NCBI RefSeq assembly: GCF_021213805.1
Contig: NZ_JAJQJI010000009.1
Span: 62,001-126,000 of the forward strand
DNA: 64,000 bases
Reading direction: 5' to 3'
Source: Mycobacterium sp. MYCO198283
Lineage (GTDB): Bacteria > Actinomycetota > Actinomycetes > Mycobacteriales > Mycobacteriaceae
Part shown: one piece after another, positions 44,606 to 52,672 of the stretch
How positions within the stretch are numbered: position 1 is the stretch's first letter
Layout: each line of letters opens with the position of its first letter
Notes under the pieces: generated by a model
What the model was told of the DNA's origin: nothing
What the model saw: only the letters and a program-made list of their open reading frames with translations
The model's database searches: none
Position numbers and translations under genes: made by a program

Positions 44606-45205
44606 TCAGCGCTCGTGCTCGGCGGACTCCTGCGCTGGCGGCTGCACCGCGTCGTAGCCACGCGTCAGCCAGAACACCGTGCGGTCGATGGTCGGCAGGA
44701 TCTCGGTGATCGCGATCTCCCCTGCGGCGAACCGGCTCTGAAGCCCGTAGACGACGTTCGACACGATGGTGTCGAGGTCGGCGATGAACTCGTCGTCGAC
44801 GTCGGCCAGCACCTGCAGGCCCGCCGGCACCACCACGTCGAAGCCGCGGCGCACCAGCCGCTGCCCGCCGGGCGCGGCGCGTGCCCGCACGAACGCGGTC
44901 AGCATCGCCGGATGGCGCTCCCATGGTTCGAACACCGTCCGCAGCACCCGCATCAGGCCGGCGTGGAGGGAGTCGTCCGGGTCGGTGCCGCGATGGGACA
45001 GCGGCGAGTACCGGTTCTCCTCCAGCCAGGCCTCGAGCGCCGCCACGATCAGCTCGTCGCGGGTGCCGTAGCGCTTGTAGATGGTCGCCAGGGACGACCG
45101 CGACCGGCGCGCCACCTCGCGCAGCTGGACGGCGTCGTAGCCGTCGGTCTCGAGCATCTCGACCACGATGTCGAGGATGCGGTCGCGCGGCGAATCGGCG
45201 GCCAT
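44606..45205 (-). CDS. TetR family transcriptional regulator
   Basis: 199 residues. HTH at about 10-55: ILDIVVEMLETDGYDAVQLREVARRSRSSLATIYKRYGTRDELI (pattern in pieces: VQLREVARRSRSSLATIYKR). The C-terminal ligand domain is mostly helical with LHAGLMRVLRTVFEPWERH. It is divergent from the mycofactocin-coupled SDR operon, and the gap holds two near-identical palindromes, so it most likely represses that operon and itself until an inducer appears. Confidence 0.9.
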   Translation of the reverse strand: MAADSPRDRILDIVVEMLETDGYDAVQLREVARRSRSSLATIYKRYGTRDELIVAALEAWLEENRYSPLSHRGTDPDDSLHAGLMRVLRTVFEPWERHPAMLTAFVRARAAPGGQRLVRRGFDVVVPAGLQVLADVDDEFIADLDTIVSNVVYGLQSRFAAGEIAITEILPTIDRTVFWLTRGYDAVQPPAQESAEHER

Positions 45206-45229
45206 GGCGCATCCCCCTTGTCCTGGTGT

Positions 45230-45244
45230 AGTAACAGGGTTACT
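45230..45244. promoter_or_regulatory. TetR operator 1
   Basis: AGTAAC AGG GTTACT: a perfect 6-bp palindrome around a 3-base centre, 25 bases upstream of the TetR start codon. Its centre is 22 bp, about two helical turns, from that of operator 2. Confidence 0.75.
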
Positions 45245-45251
45245 CTATCGT

Positions 45252-45266
45252 AGTAACAAGGTTACT
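45252..45266. promoter_or_regulatory. TetR operator 2
   Basis: AGTAAC AAG GTTACT: same arms as operator 1, one base different in the centre. It ends 21 bases before the SDR start codon at 45288, overlapping where its promoter should be. The spacing of the pair favours two dimers bound on one face of the DNA. Confidence 0.75.
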
Positions 45267-45287
45267 CATCACTGAGGCGGAGGTTCG

Positions 45288-46118
45288 ATGGCTTCTCTGG
45301 ACGGCAAGGTCGCGTTCATCACGGGCGTCGCGCGCGGGCAGGGGCGCAGCCACGCCGTCCGGCTCGCCGCCGACGGCGCCGACATCATCGGCGTCGACAT
45401 CTGCGCCGACATTCCGTCCAACGGTTATCCGATGGCGAGCCGGGCCGAACTCGACGAGACGGTGGCGCTCGTGGAGGCCGCCGGCGGCAAGATGGTCGGG
45501 TCGGTCGCCGACGTCCGCGATTTCGGCGAACTCAAAGCGGCGCTGGACGGCGGCGTCGAGCGCTTCGGCCGGCTCGACATCGTCTGCGCCAACGCCGGCA
45601 TCGCCGCGATGACATTCCGCGAGCTGACCATCGAGGACGACCTCGAACAATGGGCCGACGTCGTCGGGGTCAACCTCGCCGGCGCGTTCCACACCGCCAA
45701 GGCGGCCATCCCGCACCTCATCGCCGGCGAACGCGGCGGCTCCATCGTCTTCACCAGCTCGACGGCGGGGCTCAAGGGCTTCGGCGGCCTGCAGGGCGGC
45801 GGGCTGGGATACGCCGCGTCCAAGCACGGCATCGTCGGCCTGATGCGCACGCTGGCCAACGCGCTGGCGCCGCACCGCATCCGGGTGAACACCGTGCACC
45901 CCACCGCGGTCAACACCATGATGGCCGTCAACCCGGCCATGGTGTCCTTCCTCGAGAACTATCCGGACGGCGGACCGCATCTGCAGAACCCCATGCCGGT
46001 CTCGCTGCTCGAGCCCGAGGACGTCAGCGCCGCCATCGCTTATCTGGTGTCCGACGAGGCGCGCTATGTGACCGGGGTGACCTTCCCCGTCGACGCCGGC
46101 TTCTGCAACAAGCTGTGA
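45288..46118 (+). CDS. Mycofactocin-coupled SDR family oxidoreductase 1
   Basis: 276 residues, ATG after GGCGGAGG. VAFITGVARGQGRSHAVRLA carries the GxxxGxG NAD motif in the GQGRSHAV form of mycofactocin-coupled SDRs, followed by the extended loop DICADIPSNGYPMASRAEL after strand two that is diagnostic of the family. Active site: TSSTAGLKG Ser and GYAASKHG Tyr/Lys. These enzymes keep their NAD and pass electrons to mycofactocin. They oxidise secondary or allylic alcohols such as carveol. First gene of a four-gene operon. Confidence 0.9.
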   Translation: MASLDGKVAFITGVARGQGRSHAVRLAADGADIIGVDICADIPSNGYPMASRAELDETVALVEAAGGKMVGSVADVRDFGELKAALDGGVERFGRLDIVCANAGIAAMTFRELTIEDDLEQWADVVGVNLAGAFHTAKAAIPHLIAGERGGSIVFTSSTAGLKGFGGLQGGGLGYAASKHGIVGLMRTLANALAPHRIRVNTVHPTAVNTMMAVNPAMVSFLENYPDGGPHLQNPMPVSLLEPEDVSAAIAYLVSDEARYVTGVTFPVDAGFCNKL

Positions 46119-46927
46119 GCGCGCACGAGGGCCGCGTCGCCGGCAAGCGCGTCCTGGTCACCGGCGCGGCACGCGGCATGGGCCGCAGTCACGCGGTGCG
46201 GCTGGCGGCCGAAGGCGCCGACGTCATCCTGGTCGACATCTGCCGGTCGCTGCCGGAGCTGGAGTACCCCCTGGCATCGCCCGAGGACCTCGACGAGACC
46301 GCTCGGCTGGTCGAGGAGCTCGGACGCCGCGCGATCGCCCGGATCGTCGACGTCCGGGACGCCGCCGCGCTGGCGGGCGCCGTCGACGACGCGGTCGGAC
46401 AGTGGGGCGGACTGGACGCCGCGGTGGCCAACGCCGGGGTGCTCACGGTCGGGACGTGGGACACCACCACCGCGGAGCAGTGGCGCACGGTGGTCGACGT
46501 CAACCTCATCGGTACGTGGAACACCTGCGCCGCCGCACTGCCGCATCTCGTCGAGCGGGGCGGCAGCATCGTGAACATCAGCTCGGCGGCCGGGCTGAAG
46601 GGCACGCCGCTGCACACGCCCTACACCGCCGCCAAGCACGGGGTCGTCGGGCTGAGCCGCGCCCTGGCCAACGAACTGGCGCACTGCCACGTCCGGGTCA
46701 ACACCGTGCACCCGACCGGCGTCGAGACGGGGATGCGCCCCGATTCGCTGCACGGGTTGCTGGCGGAGGCGCGGCCGGATCTCGTGCCGATCTTTCTCAA
46801 CGCCATGCCGGTCCTGATGGCCGAGGCGATCGACGTCAGCAACGCCGTGCTGTTCCTGGTGTCCGACGAGTCCCGCTACGTGACCGGGCTGGAATTCAAG
46901 GTCGACGCCGGGGTCTCGCTGCGATGA
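46115..46927 (+). CDS. Mycofactocin-coupled SDR family oxidoreductase 2
   Basis: 270 residues from GTG 46115 overlapping the previous stop (GTGA). VLVTGAARGMGRSHAVRLA, DICRSLPELEYPLASPEDL (family-specific loop), AVANAGVL, ISSAAGLKG and PYTAAKHG. It is a paralogue of SDR 1, about as diverged as different substrate or stereo-specificities would require. The pair may oxidise sequential alcohols or both enantiomers. The mycofactocin synthesis genes are not in this window. Confidence 0.9.
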   Translation: MSAHEGRVAGKRVLVTGAARGMGRSHAVRLAAEGADVILVDICRSLPELEYPLASPEDLDETARLVEELGRRAIARIVDVRDAAALAGAVDDAVGQWGGLDAAVANAGVLTVGTWDTTTAEQWRTVVDVNLIGTWNTCAAALPHLVERGGSIVNISSAAGLKGTPLHTPYTAAKHGVVGLSRALANELAHCHVRVNTVHPTGVETGMRPDSLHGLLAEARPDLVPIFLNAMPVLMAEAIDVSNAVLFLVSDESRYVTGLEFKVDAGVSLR

Positions 46928-47736
46928 CCCGCCCCGGCACCGACCGCACGGCCCGCGGCAGACAGGCGTTCGCCGACGCCATGACCGTTCCGCCACCCGA
47001 CGACGCTTCGCCCACCACCGCCGGGCTGATCGACTTCGTCTTCGGCGAGGTGTGGCAGCGGCCGGGGCTGAGCCGACGCGATCGCCGGTTCGTCACACTG
47101 CCGTGCGTGGCCGCCGCCGACGCCGAAGGTCCACTGCGCGACCACGTCTACGCCGCACTGAACAGCGGCGACGTATCGATCACCGAGCTGCGGGAGACCG
47201 TCTTGCACTTCGCCGTCTACAGCGGCTGGCCGAAGGCGTCGCGGTTCAACATGGTCGTCGACGAGCAGTGGGACCGCCTCCACCGGGAACGCGGTGTGCC
47301 GGTTCCGCCGCCGGATCCGCTGCTGCCGCTGGCGACGCCCAGCGACCCGGAGGCCCGGCTGGCGGTCGGCGAGCAGTCGTTCCGGGACGTGAACTGTCTG
47401 CCGTTCGCGCCGATCCGCGACAACCCCTACTCCGGCGCCGGCATCCTGAACTTCGTCTTCGGCGAGATGTGGCTGCGGCCCGGTCTCGGCATGCGAGAGC
47501 GCCGCCTGGTCACGGTGGCCTGCGTGGCGTTCCAGGATGCGCCCTATCCGATCCTCAGCCATGTCTACGCGGCGCTGAAGAGCCGCGACATCTCGTTTCG
47601 CGAGATGGACGAGGTGGCGCTGCAGTTCGCCGCCTACTACGGGTGGGCGAAGGCGAGCCATCTCGCCGAGGTGATCGCCGAGCAGCGGGCGCGAGTGTCC
47701 GCCGAGTGGGCGGCCGAGGCGGAGACTGCGCCGTGA
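46924..47736 (+). CDS. Carboxymuconolactone decarboxylase family protein, two tandem domains
   Basis: 270 residues from ATG 46924 (ATGA overlap). Two similar CMD/AhpD-fold halves: about 30-115 (IDFVFGEVWQRPGLSRRDRR, HVYAALNSGDVSITELRETV) and about 165-255 (LNFVFGEMWLRPGLGMRERR, HVYAALKSRDISFREMDEVA). The CxxC of AhpD peroxidases is absent, and C appears only as single residues, so it is not a disulfide reductase. It may act on a lactone or an enol, or be structural. Coupled to SDR 2 and the aldehyde dehydrogenase. Confidence 0.85.
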   Translation: MTRPGTDRTARGRQAFADAMTVPPPDDASPTTAGLIDFVFGEVWQRPGLSRRDRRFVTLPCVAAADAEGPLRDHVYAALNSGDVSITELRETVLHFAVYSGWPKASRFNMVVDEQWDRLHRERGVPVPPPDPLLPLATPSDPEARLAVGEQSFRDVNCLPFAPIRDNPYSGAGILNFVFGEMWLRPGLGMRERRLVTVACVAFQDAPYPILSHVYAALKSRDISFREMDEVALQFAAYYGWAKASHLAEVIAEQRARVSAEWAAEAETAP

Positions 47737-49202
47737 CGGCCACCGCGTCGCCCACCGAATCCGCGGCGCCCGTGCCGCTGCTGATCGGCGGTGACCGACT
47801 CACCGCGACCTCGCACCCGTGCCACGAGCACATCTATCCGGCCACCGGTCGACCGAACGCGACCGTGGCGCTGGCCGGAGCACTCGAAGTGGACCTCGCC
47901 GTCGCGGCGGCGCGGGAGGCGCAGCGTGCGTGGGTCTCCCTCACCGTCGACCGCCGCCGTGATCTGCTGATCGACCTGGCGGACGCGGTGCACGCCCACC
48001 TGGACGAATTCGCACTCCTCAACGTGCGCGACTACGGCGTGCCGATCTCCTTCGCCGGCACAGCCCTGCTGCTGGAGCGGTTCCTTCGCCATTTCGCCGG
48101 TTACGTCGACAAGCCGCACGGCCTCAGCACGCCGGTCAACGGCTCAATGGACGTCAATCTCGTCGAGCGCGAGCCCTACGGAGTGGTCGCCGTCGTCGCA
48201 CCGTGGAACGGCGCCCTCGCCGTCGCCGGATCCTGCGTGGCACCGGCGTTGGCAGCGGGAAACGCGGTGGTGTTCAAGCCGTCGGAGCTGGCGCCGCTGG
48301 CGGCCCTGCGGTTCGGGGAACTCTGCCTCGACGCGGGACTGCCGCCGGGGCTGGTGAACGTCGTGCCGGCGGGCGCCGAGGGCGGCGCGGCGCTGGTGGG
48401 CCATCCCGGTATCGGGAAAGTCCACTTCACCGGCGGCGAGGCCACCGCGCGCGCCGTCCTGCGCACGGCCGCGGCGAACCTCACGCCCGTCGTCGCGGAA
48501 CTGGGCGGCAAATCGGCCGGCATCGTCTTTCCCGACGCCGACCTGGACATGGCGGCGGCGCTGTCAGCCCACCAGGGACCGCTGATGCAGTCCGGCCAGA
48601 GCTGCGCCTGCGCCAGCCGCCTTCTGGTGCACGAGTCGGTGTACGACGCCTTCGTCGAGAAGCTGCTGGCAACCATCACCTCCACCAGGATCGGCGATCC
48701 GCTGGACCCCACGGTGTCGTTCGGTCCGGTCATCAGCGCGGCGTCGGCCGAGCGGATCCTCGGCGCCATCGAGGAGACGCGCGATACTGCCGCCGGCGAG
48801 CTGCTCACCGGCGGCAGCCGCCTGGGCGGCGACCTGGCCGAGGGGTTCTACATCGAGCCGACCGTGTTCGGCAACGTCGACAACTCCGCACCGCTGGCGC
48901 AGACCGAGACGTTCGGACCCGTGGTCTCGGTGATCCGGTTCTCCGACGATGACGAGGCGGTCCGGCTCGCCAATGACACTCGGTACGGGCTCAACGCCTT
49001 CGTGCACACCCGCCAGCTCTCCCGCGCGCACGGGGTGGCTCGCCGGCTCGAGGCCGGGTCCGTGTGGGTCAACACCTTCAGCGACATCGCGCCGCAGGGA
49101 CCTTACGGCGGCTACAAGCAGAGCGGCTACGGTCGGACCGGCGGCCTCGATGGCCTCTACGAGTTTCTGCGGGTCAAGAACATCCGCATCGCGATGCCCT
49201 GA
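47733..49202 (+). CDS. NAD(P)-dependent aldehyde dehydrogenase
   Basis: 489 residues from GTG 47733 (GTGA overlap). VVAPWNGALAVAG, NAVVFKPSELAPLA (cofactor Lys), FTGGEATARAV, VAELGGKSAG (general base Glu), GQSCACASRLLVHE (nucleophile Cys), ETFGPVVSV and the C-terminal GGYKQSGYGRTGG: full ALDH set. It oxidises an aldehyde to an acid, probably the aldehyde made by the SDRs. Last gene of the operon; ends six bases from the convergent WS/DGAT gene. Confidence 0.92.
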   Translation: MTATASPTESAAPVPLLIGGDRLTATSHPCHEHIYPATGRPNATVALAGALEVDLAVAAAREAQRAWVSLTVDRRRDLLIDLADAVHAHLDEFALLNVRDYGVPISFAGTALLLERFLRHFAGYVDKPHGLSTPVNGSMDVNLVEREPYGVVAVVAPWNGALAVAGSCVAPALAAGNAVVFKPSELAPLAALRFGELCLDAGLPPGLVNVVPAGAEGGAALVGHPGIGKVHFTGGEATARAVLRTAAANLTPVVAELGGKSAGIVFPDADLDMAAALSAHQGPLMQSGQSCACASRLLVHESVYDAFVEKLLATITSTRIGDPLDPTVSFGPVISAASAERILGAIEETRDTAAGELLTGGSRLGGDLAEGFYIEPTVFGNVDNSAPLAQTETFGPVVSVIRFSDDDEAVRLANDTRYGLNAFVHTRQLSRAHGVARRLEAGSVWVNTFSDIAPQGPYGGYKQSGYGRTGGLDGLYEFLRVKNIRIAMP

Positions 49203-49207
49203 CGCGC

Positions 49208-50629
49208 TCAGCGCACCTGCGGCAGCGCCGGTTCGACCTCGGTGGCCGTCTGCTCGAACCCGAGGGCGGTGCGCAGCTCGGCGAAGGAGGCGATCATCGC
49301 GGCGGTCACGTCGTGGGTGTCGCGAAACGTGGTGTCGTCGGACAGCACCGAGATGCTGAGCTGGTCGACGTAGCTCCACACCGTCATGTTCATCGCCGAC
49401 CCGGTGGCGAGCGGACCGACCGAATAGATCTCCGTCACCACCGCTCCCGCGATCCGGCCGCGCTCGCGCGGGCCGGGCACGTTCGACACGATCACGTTGA
49501 ACAGCGGGTTGGGCGCGTCGCGGCGTGAGGTCACGCGGAAGACCGTCCGCGTGGCCACCGGTGGCACGAACTCCAGCAGATCGCCGACGAGCGTCGGGCC
49601 GAGCAGTTCGTGGTCCTCCTTCGCCATGCGGGTCGACGTCCGGATCAGCTGCAGCCGTTCGACCGGATCGTCGATCTGCACGGGCAACGAGACCAACATG
49701 GTCGACAGCGCATTGCCGGCGATCCGGTCCGGCGACGTGTCGGTGGCCGCCGGCACCGACGCGATCAGCGGCTGGTCGGCGGCGTGGCCGTAATCGGCGA
49801 ACAGCCGGCGCAGCCCGCCCGCCGCGATCGACAGGACCAGGTCGTTGATCGTCGCCTCGGCACGCTTGGCCGCCTCCTTGACCTCGTCGAACGACAAGGT
49901 GGCGCTGGCGAACGTCCGTCCCGGTGACACGCGGTGGTTCAGGAAGGTCGGCGGCGGCGAGAACCGGTCGGCCAGCTCCGGATGGCCGCGGCGCTGCCGC
50001 GCGCGGCGTTGCAGCCGGTAGGCGCCGCGCACGCCGCTGCTCACCGCCGCGGGCAGCTTGCCGAGCCGCGCGACGTGGTCGCGGACGGCGAACCGCAGCA
50101 CCTCGGCGTTGCTCGACGGCGCGGTCGGACGCGCGTCGCCGGACGGTTCGGCGTCGGGCAACACCATCGCCCGCGTCATGAGGTTCGCCGACGCGACGCC
50201 GTCGGCGACGACGTGGTGCACCTTGCCGATGACGGCGACACGACCGTCGACGAGGCCTTCGGCGAAGAACAGCTGCCACAGCGGCCGGCTCCGGTCCAGC
50301 GCGGTGCCGGCGATCTCGCCGATGACGGTGTCGAGTTCGCGGCGGCCACCCGGCGCGGGCACCCGGACGCGGCGCAGGTGGTAGTCGAGGTCGACCTCCG
50401 CGTTCTCGCGCCACACCGGGCGATGGAACCGGCCCGGAACCTGGGTCAGCTGATAACGGAACGGGTCGAGCACCCGCAGCCGGTCGCGGAATACCTCGCG
50501 GAAGACCTCGAAGGTCGCCTCGCCCTCGAACTCGGTGGTGTCGAGCACCGCGATCTTCAGGGTGTGCTGGTGCACGTTGGGCGTCTCGCTGGACAGCAGC
50601 AGCAGATCCCAGCCGCTGAGTCGTTTCAC
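49208..50629 (-). CDS. Wax ester synthase / acyl-CoA:diacylglycerol acyltransferase (WS/DGAT)
   Basis: 473 residues from GTG 50627-50629 behind GGGAGGAG. The catalytic HHxxxDG is HHVVADG at 138-144; later PLIASVPAATD, NALSTMLVSLPV and FNVIVSNVPGPRERGRIAG belong to the C-terminal DUF1298 part. It esterifies long acyl-CoA to diacylglycerol or alcohols at the membrane, storing carbon. Last of the four-gene operon running leftward from 54620; it would store acyl chains released by the upstream oxidation genes. Confidence 0.92.
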   Translation of the reverse strand: MKRLSGWDLLLLSSETPNVHQHTLKIAVLDTTEFEGEATFEVFREVFRDRLRVLDPFRYQLTQVPGRFHRPVWRENAEVDLDYHLRRVRVPAPGGRRELDTVIGEIAGTALDRSRPLWQLFFAEGLVDGRVAVIGKVHHVVADGVASANLMTRAMVLPDAEPSGDARPTAPSSNAEVLRFAVRDHVARLGKLPAAVSSGVRGAYRLQRRARQRRGHPELADRFSPPPTFLNHRVSPGRTFASATLSFDEVKEAAKRAEATINDLVLSIAAGGLRRLFADYGHAADQPLIASVPAATDTSPDRIAGNALSTMLVSLPVQIDDPVERLQLIRTSTRMAKEDHELLGPTLVGDLLEFVPPVATRTVFRVTSRRDAPNPLFNVIVSNVPGPRERGRIAGAVVTEIYSVGPLATGSAMNMTVWSYVDQLSISVLSDDTTFRDTHDVTAAMIASFAELRTALGFEQTATEVEPALPQVR

Positions 50630-50664
50630 CGCGCCGCGCTCCTCCCTGCCGGGCGGTCGAACCG

Positions 50665-51636
50665 CTAGTTGATCGCCCGCTGGTAGGTCGTGGGCTGCGG
50701 GAGCCGGCCGTGCACCGAGTCGATCGCGCGTCGCAGACCGGCGACGAACTCCCTGGGCTGGAACGTGCAGCCGGCGTGCCCGGCGTCGATCGGCACCAGC
50801 TCGGCGCCCGGGATGTGCTCGGCCAGCCAGCGCTGCCGCGCGACACCGAACGCCCGGTCCTTCATGGTCGCCACCACCGCCGTCGGCACGTCGATCTCGT
50901 GCACCCACGAGCGGGAGTCGAACCGCACCACCTCGGCCATCGCCCGGGCGATGCCACCCGGGGACGTGGCGCGCACCTGGCCGAGCAGCCATTGGTGGTC
51001 GCGCAGCAGACCTTCGGCCACCGCCGCCGCGGGATCGCAGCGGCGCGGCGCCGGACCGACGGCGTCGATCAGCGCCGCGAACACGCCCGTCGCCAGCCGC
51101 TCGTAGCTCGCCCGGCTCACCGCGGCGGTGGCCGCGCACAGCACCAGCCCGTCGACGCGCTGCGGATGGCGCCGCCACACCAGCTGCGCGACAAGGGAGC
51201 CCAGCGAGTAGCCGACCGGCACGACGCTGCGGATGCCCAACACGTCGGCGAGCGCGGCGACGTCGTCGGCGCAATCTTCGAGCAACAGCCGCGGCGGCGT
51301 GATGCCCTGGCCGTGGCAGCGCTGGTCGAACACCACCACGCGGCCGTATTCGCGGACCATCTCCAGCGCCGGATACCAGGTCATCAGCCCGGTGCAGGCC
51401 AGCGAGTGCAGCAGGACGAACGTCGGGCCGTCGGACGGGCCGGAGTCGTAGACGTAGGTGCTGCCGCGGCCGGGCAGGTCGACCACCTCGCCGTCCGGCA
51501 GCTGGCCGACCGGCGCCAACGCGGGCACCCTCGGTACCCGCGGCATCGGAAGGCCTCGCGGCCGCCACACCCTGTCGATGGCGTCATTAGACCACGCGAG
51601 CGGCCGCGCTATGGGTACTTGCACGCCACCCGACAA
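50665..51636 (-). CDS. Alpha/beta hydrolase (esterase of the BVMO operon)
   Basis: 323 residues from TTG 51634-51636, chosen for the perfect AGGAGG lying six bases upstream; an ATG at 51546 is an alternative. VLLHSLACTGLMTW (oxyanion), FDQRCHGQG, VPVGYSLGSLVAQL (nucleophile Ser), VVATMKDRAF and DAGHAGCTF (acid and His). It follows the alcohol dehydrogenase by 10 bases and is likely the esterase or lactonase that cleaves the ester made by the monooxygenase. Confidence 0.85.
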   Translation of the reverse strand: MSGGVQVPIARPLAWSNDAIDRVWRPRGLPMPRVPRVPALAPVGQLPDGEVVDLPGRGSTYVYDSGPSDGPTFVLLHSLACTGLMTWYPALEMVREYGRVVVFDQRCHGQGITPPRLLLEDCADDVAALADVLGIRSVVPVGYSLGSLVAQLVWRRHPQRVDGLVLCAATAAVSRASYERLATGVFAALIDAVGPAPRRCDPAAAVAEGLLRDHQWLLGQVRATSPGGIARAMAEVVRFDSRSWVHEIDVPTAVVATMKDRAFGVARQRWLAEHIPGAELVPIDAGHAGCTFQPREFVAGLRRAIDSVHGRLPQPTTYQRAIN

Positions 51637-51646
51637 GGTGGTCCTC

Positions 51647-52672
51647 CTAGACCCGCAGCAGCACTTTGACGACGTCGCCGGAGCGGGCGGCCGCCGCGGC
51701 GTAGCCCGCGGCCGCCCGTTCCAGCGGCAGCTCGGTGGTGAAGATGCCGTCGAGGGGCAGCCGACCGGCGCGCACCAGCGGCACCAGTTCCCGCCAGGCC
51801 TGCTGCACCGGCGCCGTGGTCATGCGCAGCGTGACACTGCGCAGCAGCGCCATCGTGGCGGGAAACGGGAACGGCTGCAGGTCGTGCACCCCGACCACCG
51901 ACACCGTGCCGCCGGCGCGGATCGCGGTCAACGCGTCGGCGATGGTGGCGTCGTTGCCGACGGCGTCGATCACGGCGTCGGCCCCGCGGCCGGAGGTCCG
52001 CTCGAGCGCCGCCGCCGTCGCGGTCGGCGCCACGGCGGTAGCACCCAGCAGCGCGGCCCGCTCCCGTCGCTGCGGTACCGGGTCGACCGCGAGAACCGTT
52101 GCGGCGCCGAGGAACAGCGCGCTGCGCACCGCACACAGTCCGACGGCGCCCAACCCGATGACGACGGCCGTGCCGCCGATCGGCAGGTCAGCCCGCTTCA
52201 CCGCCGCCCAGCCGGTCGCCAGGTTGTCGGTGAGCAGCAGCGCCTCTTCGGTGTCGATGTCCTCGGGCAGCGCAAGCAACTGGAAGTCCGCGGCGGGCAC
52301 GGCCAGCAGCTCCGACTGCGCGCCGCCGAGCGCGCCGGTCCCGAAGATCTGCGGCCCCGAGTAACACCGGATCGGGTCGAGCGTGGCGCAGCCGCCGCAG
52401 TGCCCGCAGCCGGCCACCGACGACACCATCACGCGGTCGCCGACACCGACGGTGCGGACGTCGGCCCCCACCTCGACGACCGTTCCGACCGCTTCGTGGC
52501 CGAGGGCCACCGGCTCCAGCAGCGGATACTCACCGTCGTAGAAGTGCAGGTCGGAGCCGCAGATCGCGGCGGCGGTCACGGCGACGACGGCGCCGTCCGG
52601 GCCGGGCAACACGGGGTCGGGACGGTCGTCGACGCGGATGGCTCCGGGGCCGTCGACCAGGACGCTACGCAT
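51647..52672 (-). CDS. Zinc-dependent alcohol dehydrogenase
   Basis: 341 residues. AICGSDLHFYDG and GHEAVGTVVEVG (catalytic zinc ligands), GCGHCGGC...C (structural zinc cysteines, four present), VVIGLGAVGLCAVRSALFLGA (NAD motif) and AVDPVPQRRERAALLGA with an Asp that favours NAD. It oxidises a secondary or primary alcohol to ketone or aldehyde. Its start overlaps the monooxygenase stop by 8 bases, so they are co-translated: the pair would make and then oxygenate a ketone, or oxidise the alcohol released by the esterase. Confidence 0.9.
   Translation of the reverse strand: MRSVLVDGPGAIRVDDRPDPVLPGPDGAVVAVTAAAICGSDLHFYDGEYPLLEPVALGHEAVGTVVEVGADVRTVGVGDRVMVSSVAGCGHCGGCATLDPIRCYSGPQIFGTGALGGAQSELLAVPAADFQLLALPEDIDTEEALLLTDNLATGWAAVKRADLPIGGTAVVIGLGAVGLCAVRSALFLGAATVLAVDPVPQRRERAALLGATAVAPTATAAALERTSGRGADAVIDAVGNDATIADALTAIRAGGTVSVVGVHDLQPFPFPATMALLRSVTLRMTTAPVQQAWRELVPLVRAGRLPLDGIFTTELPLERAAAGYAAAAARSGDVVKVLLRV

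Noticed and set aside
49204..49214. GCGCT/AGCGC as terminator between ALDH and WS/DGAT
   Set aside because: Loop of a single base is not possible as drawn and the arms are short.
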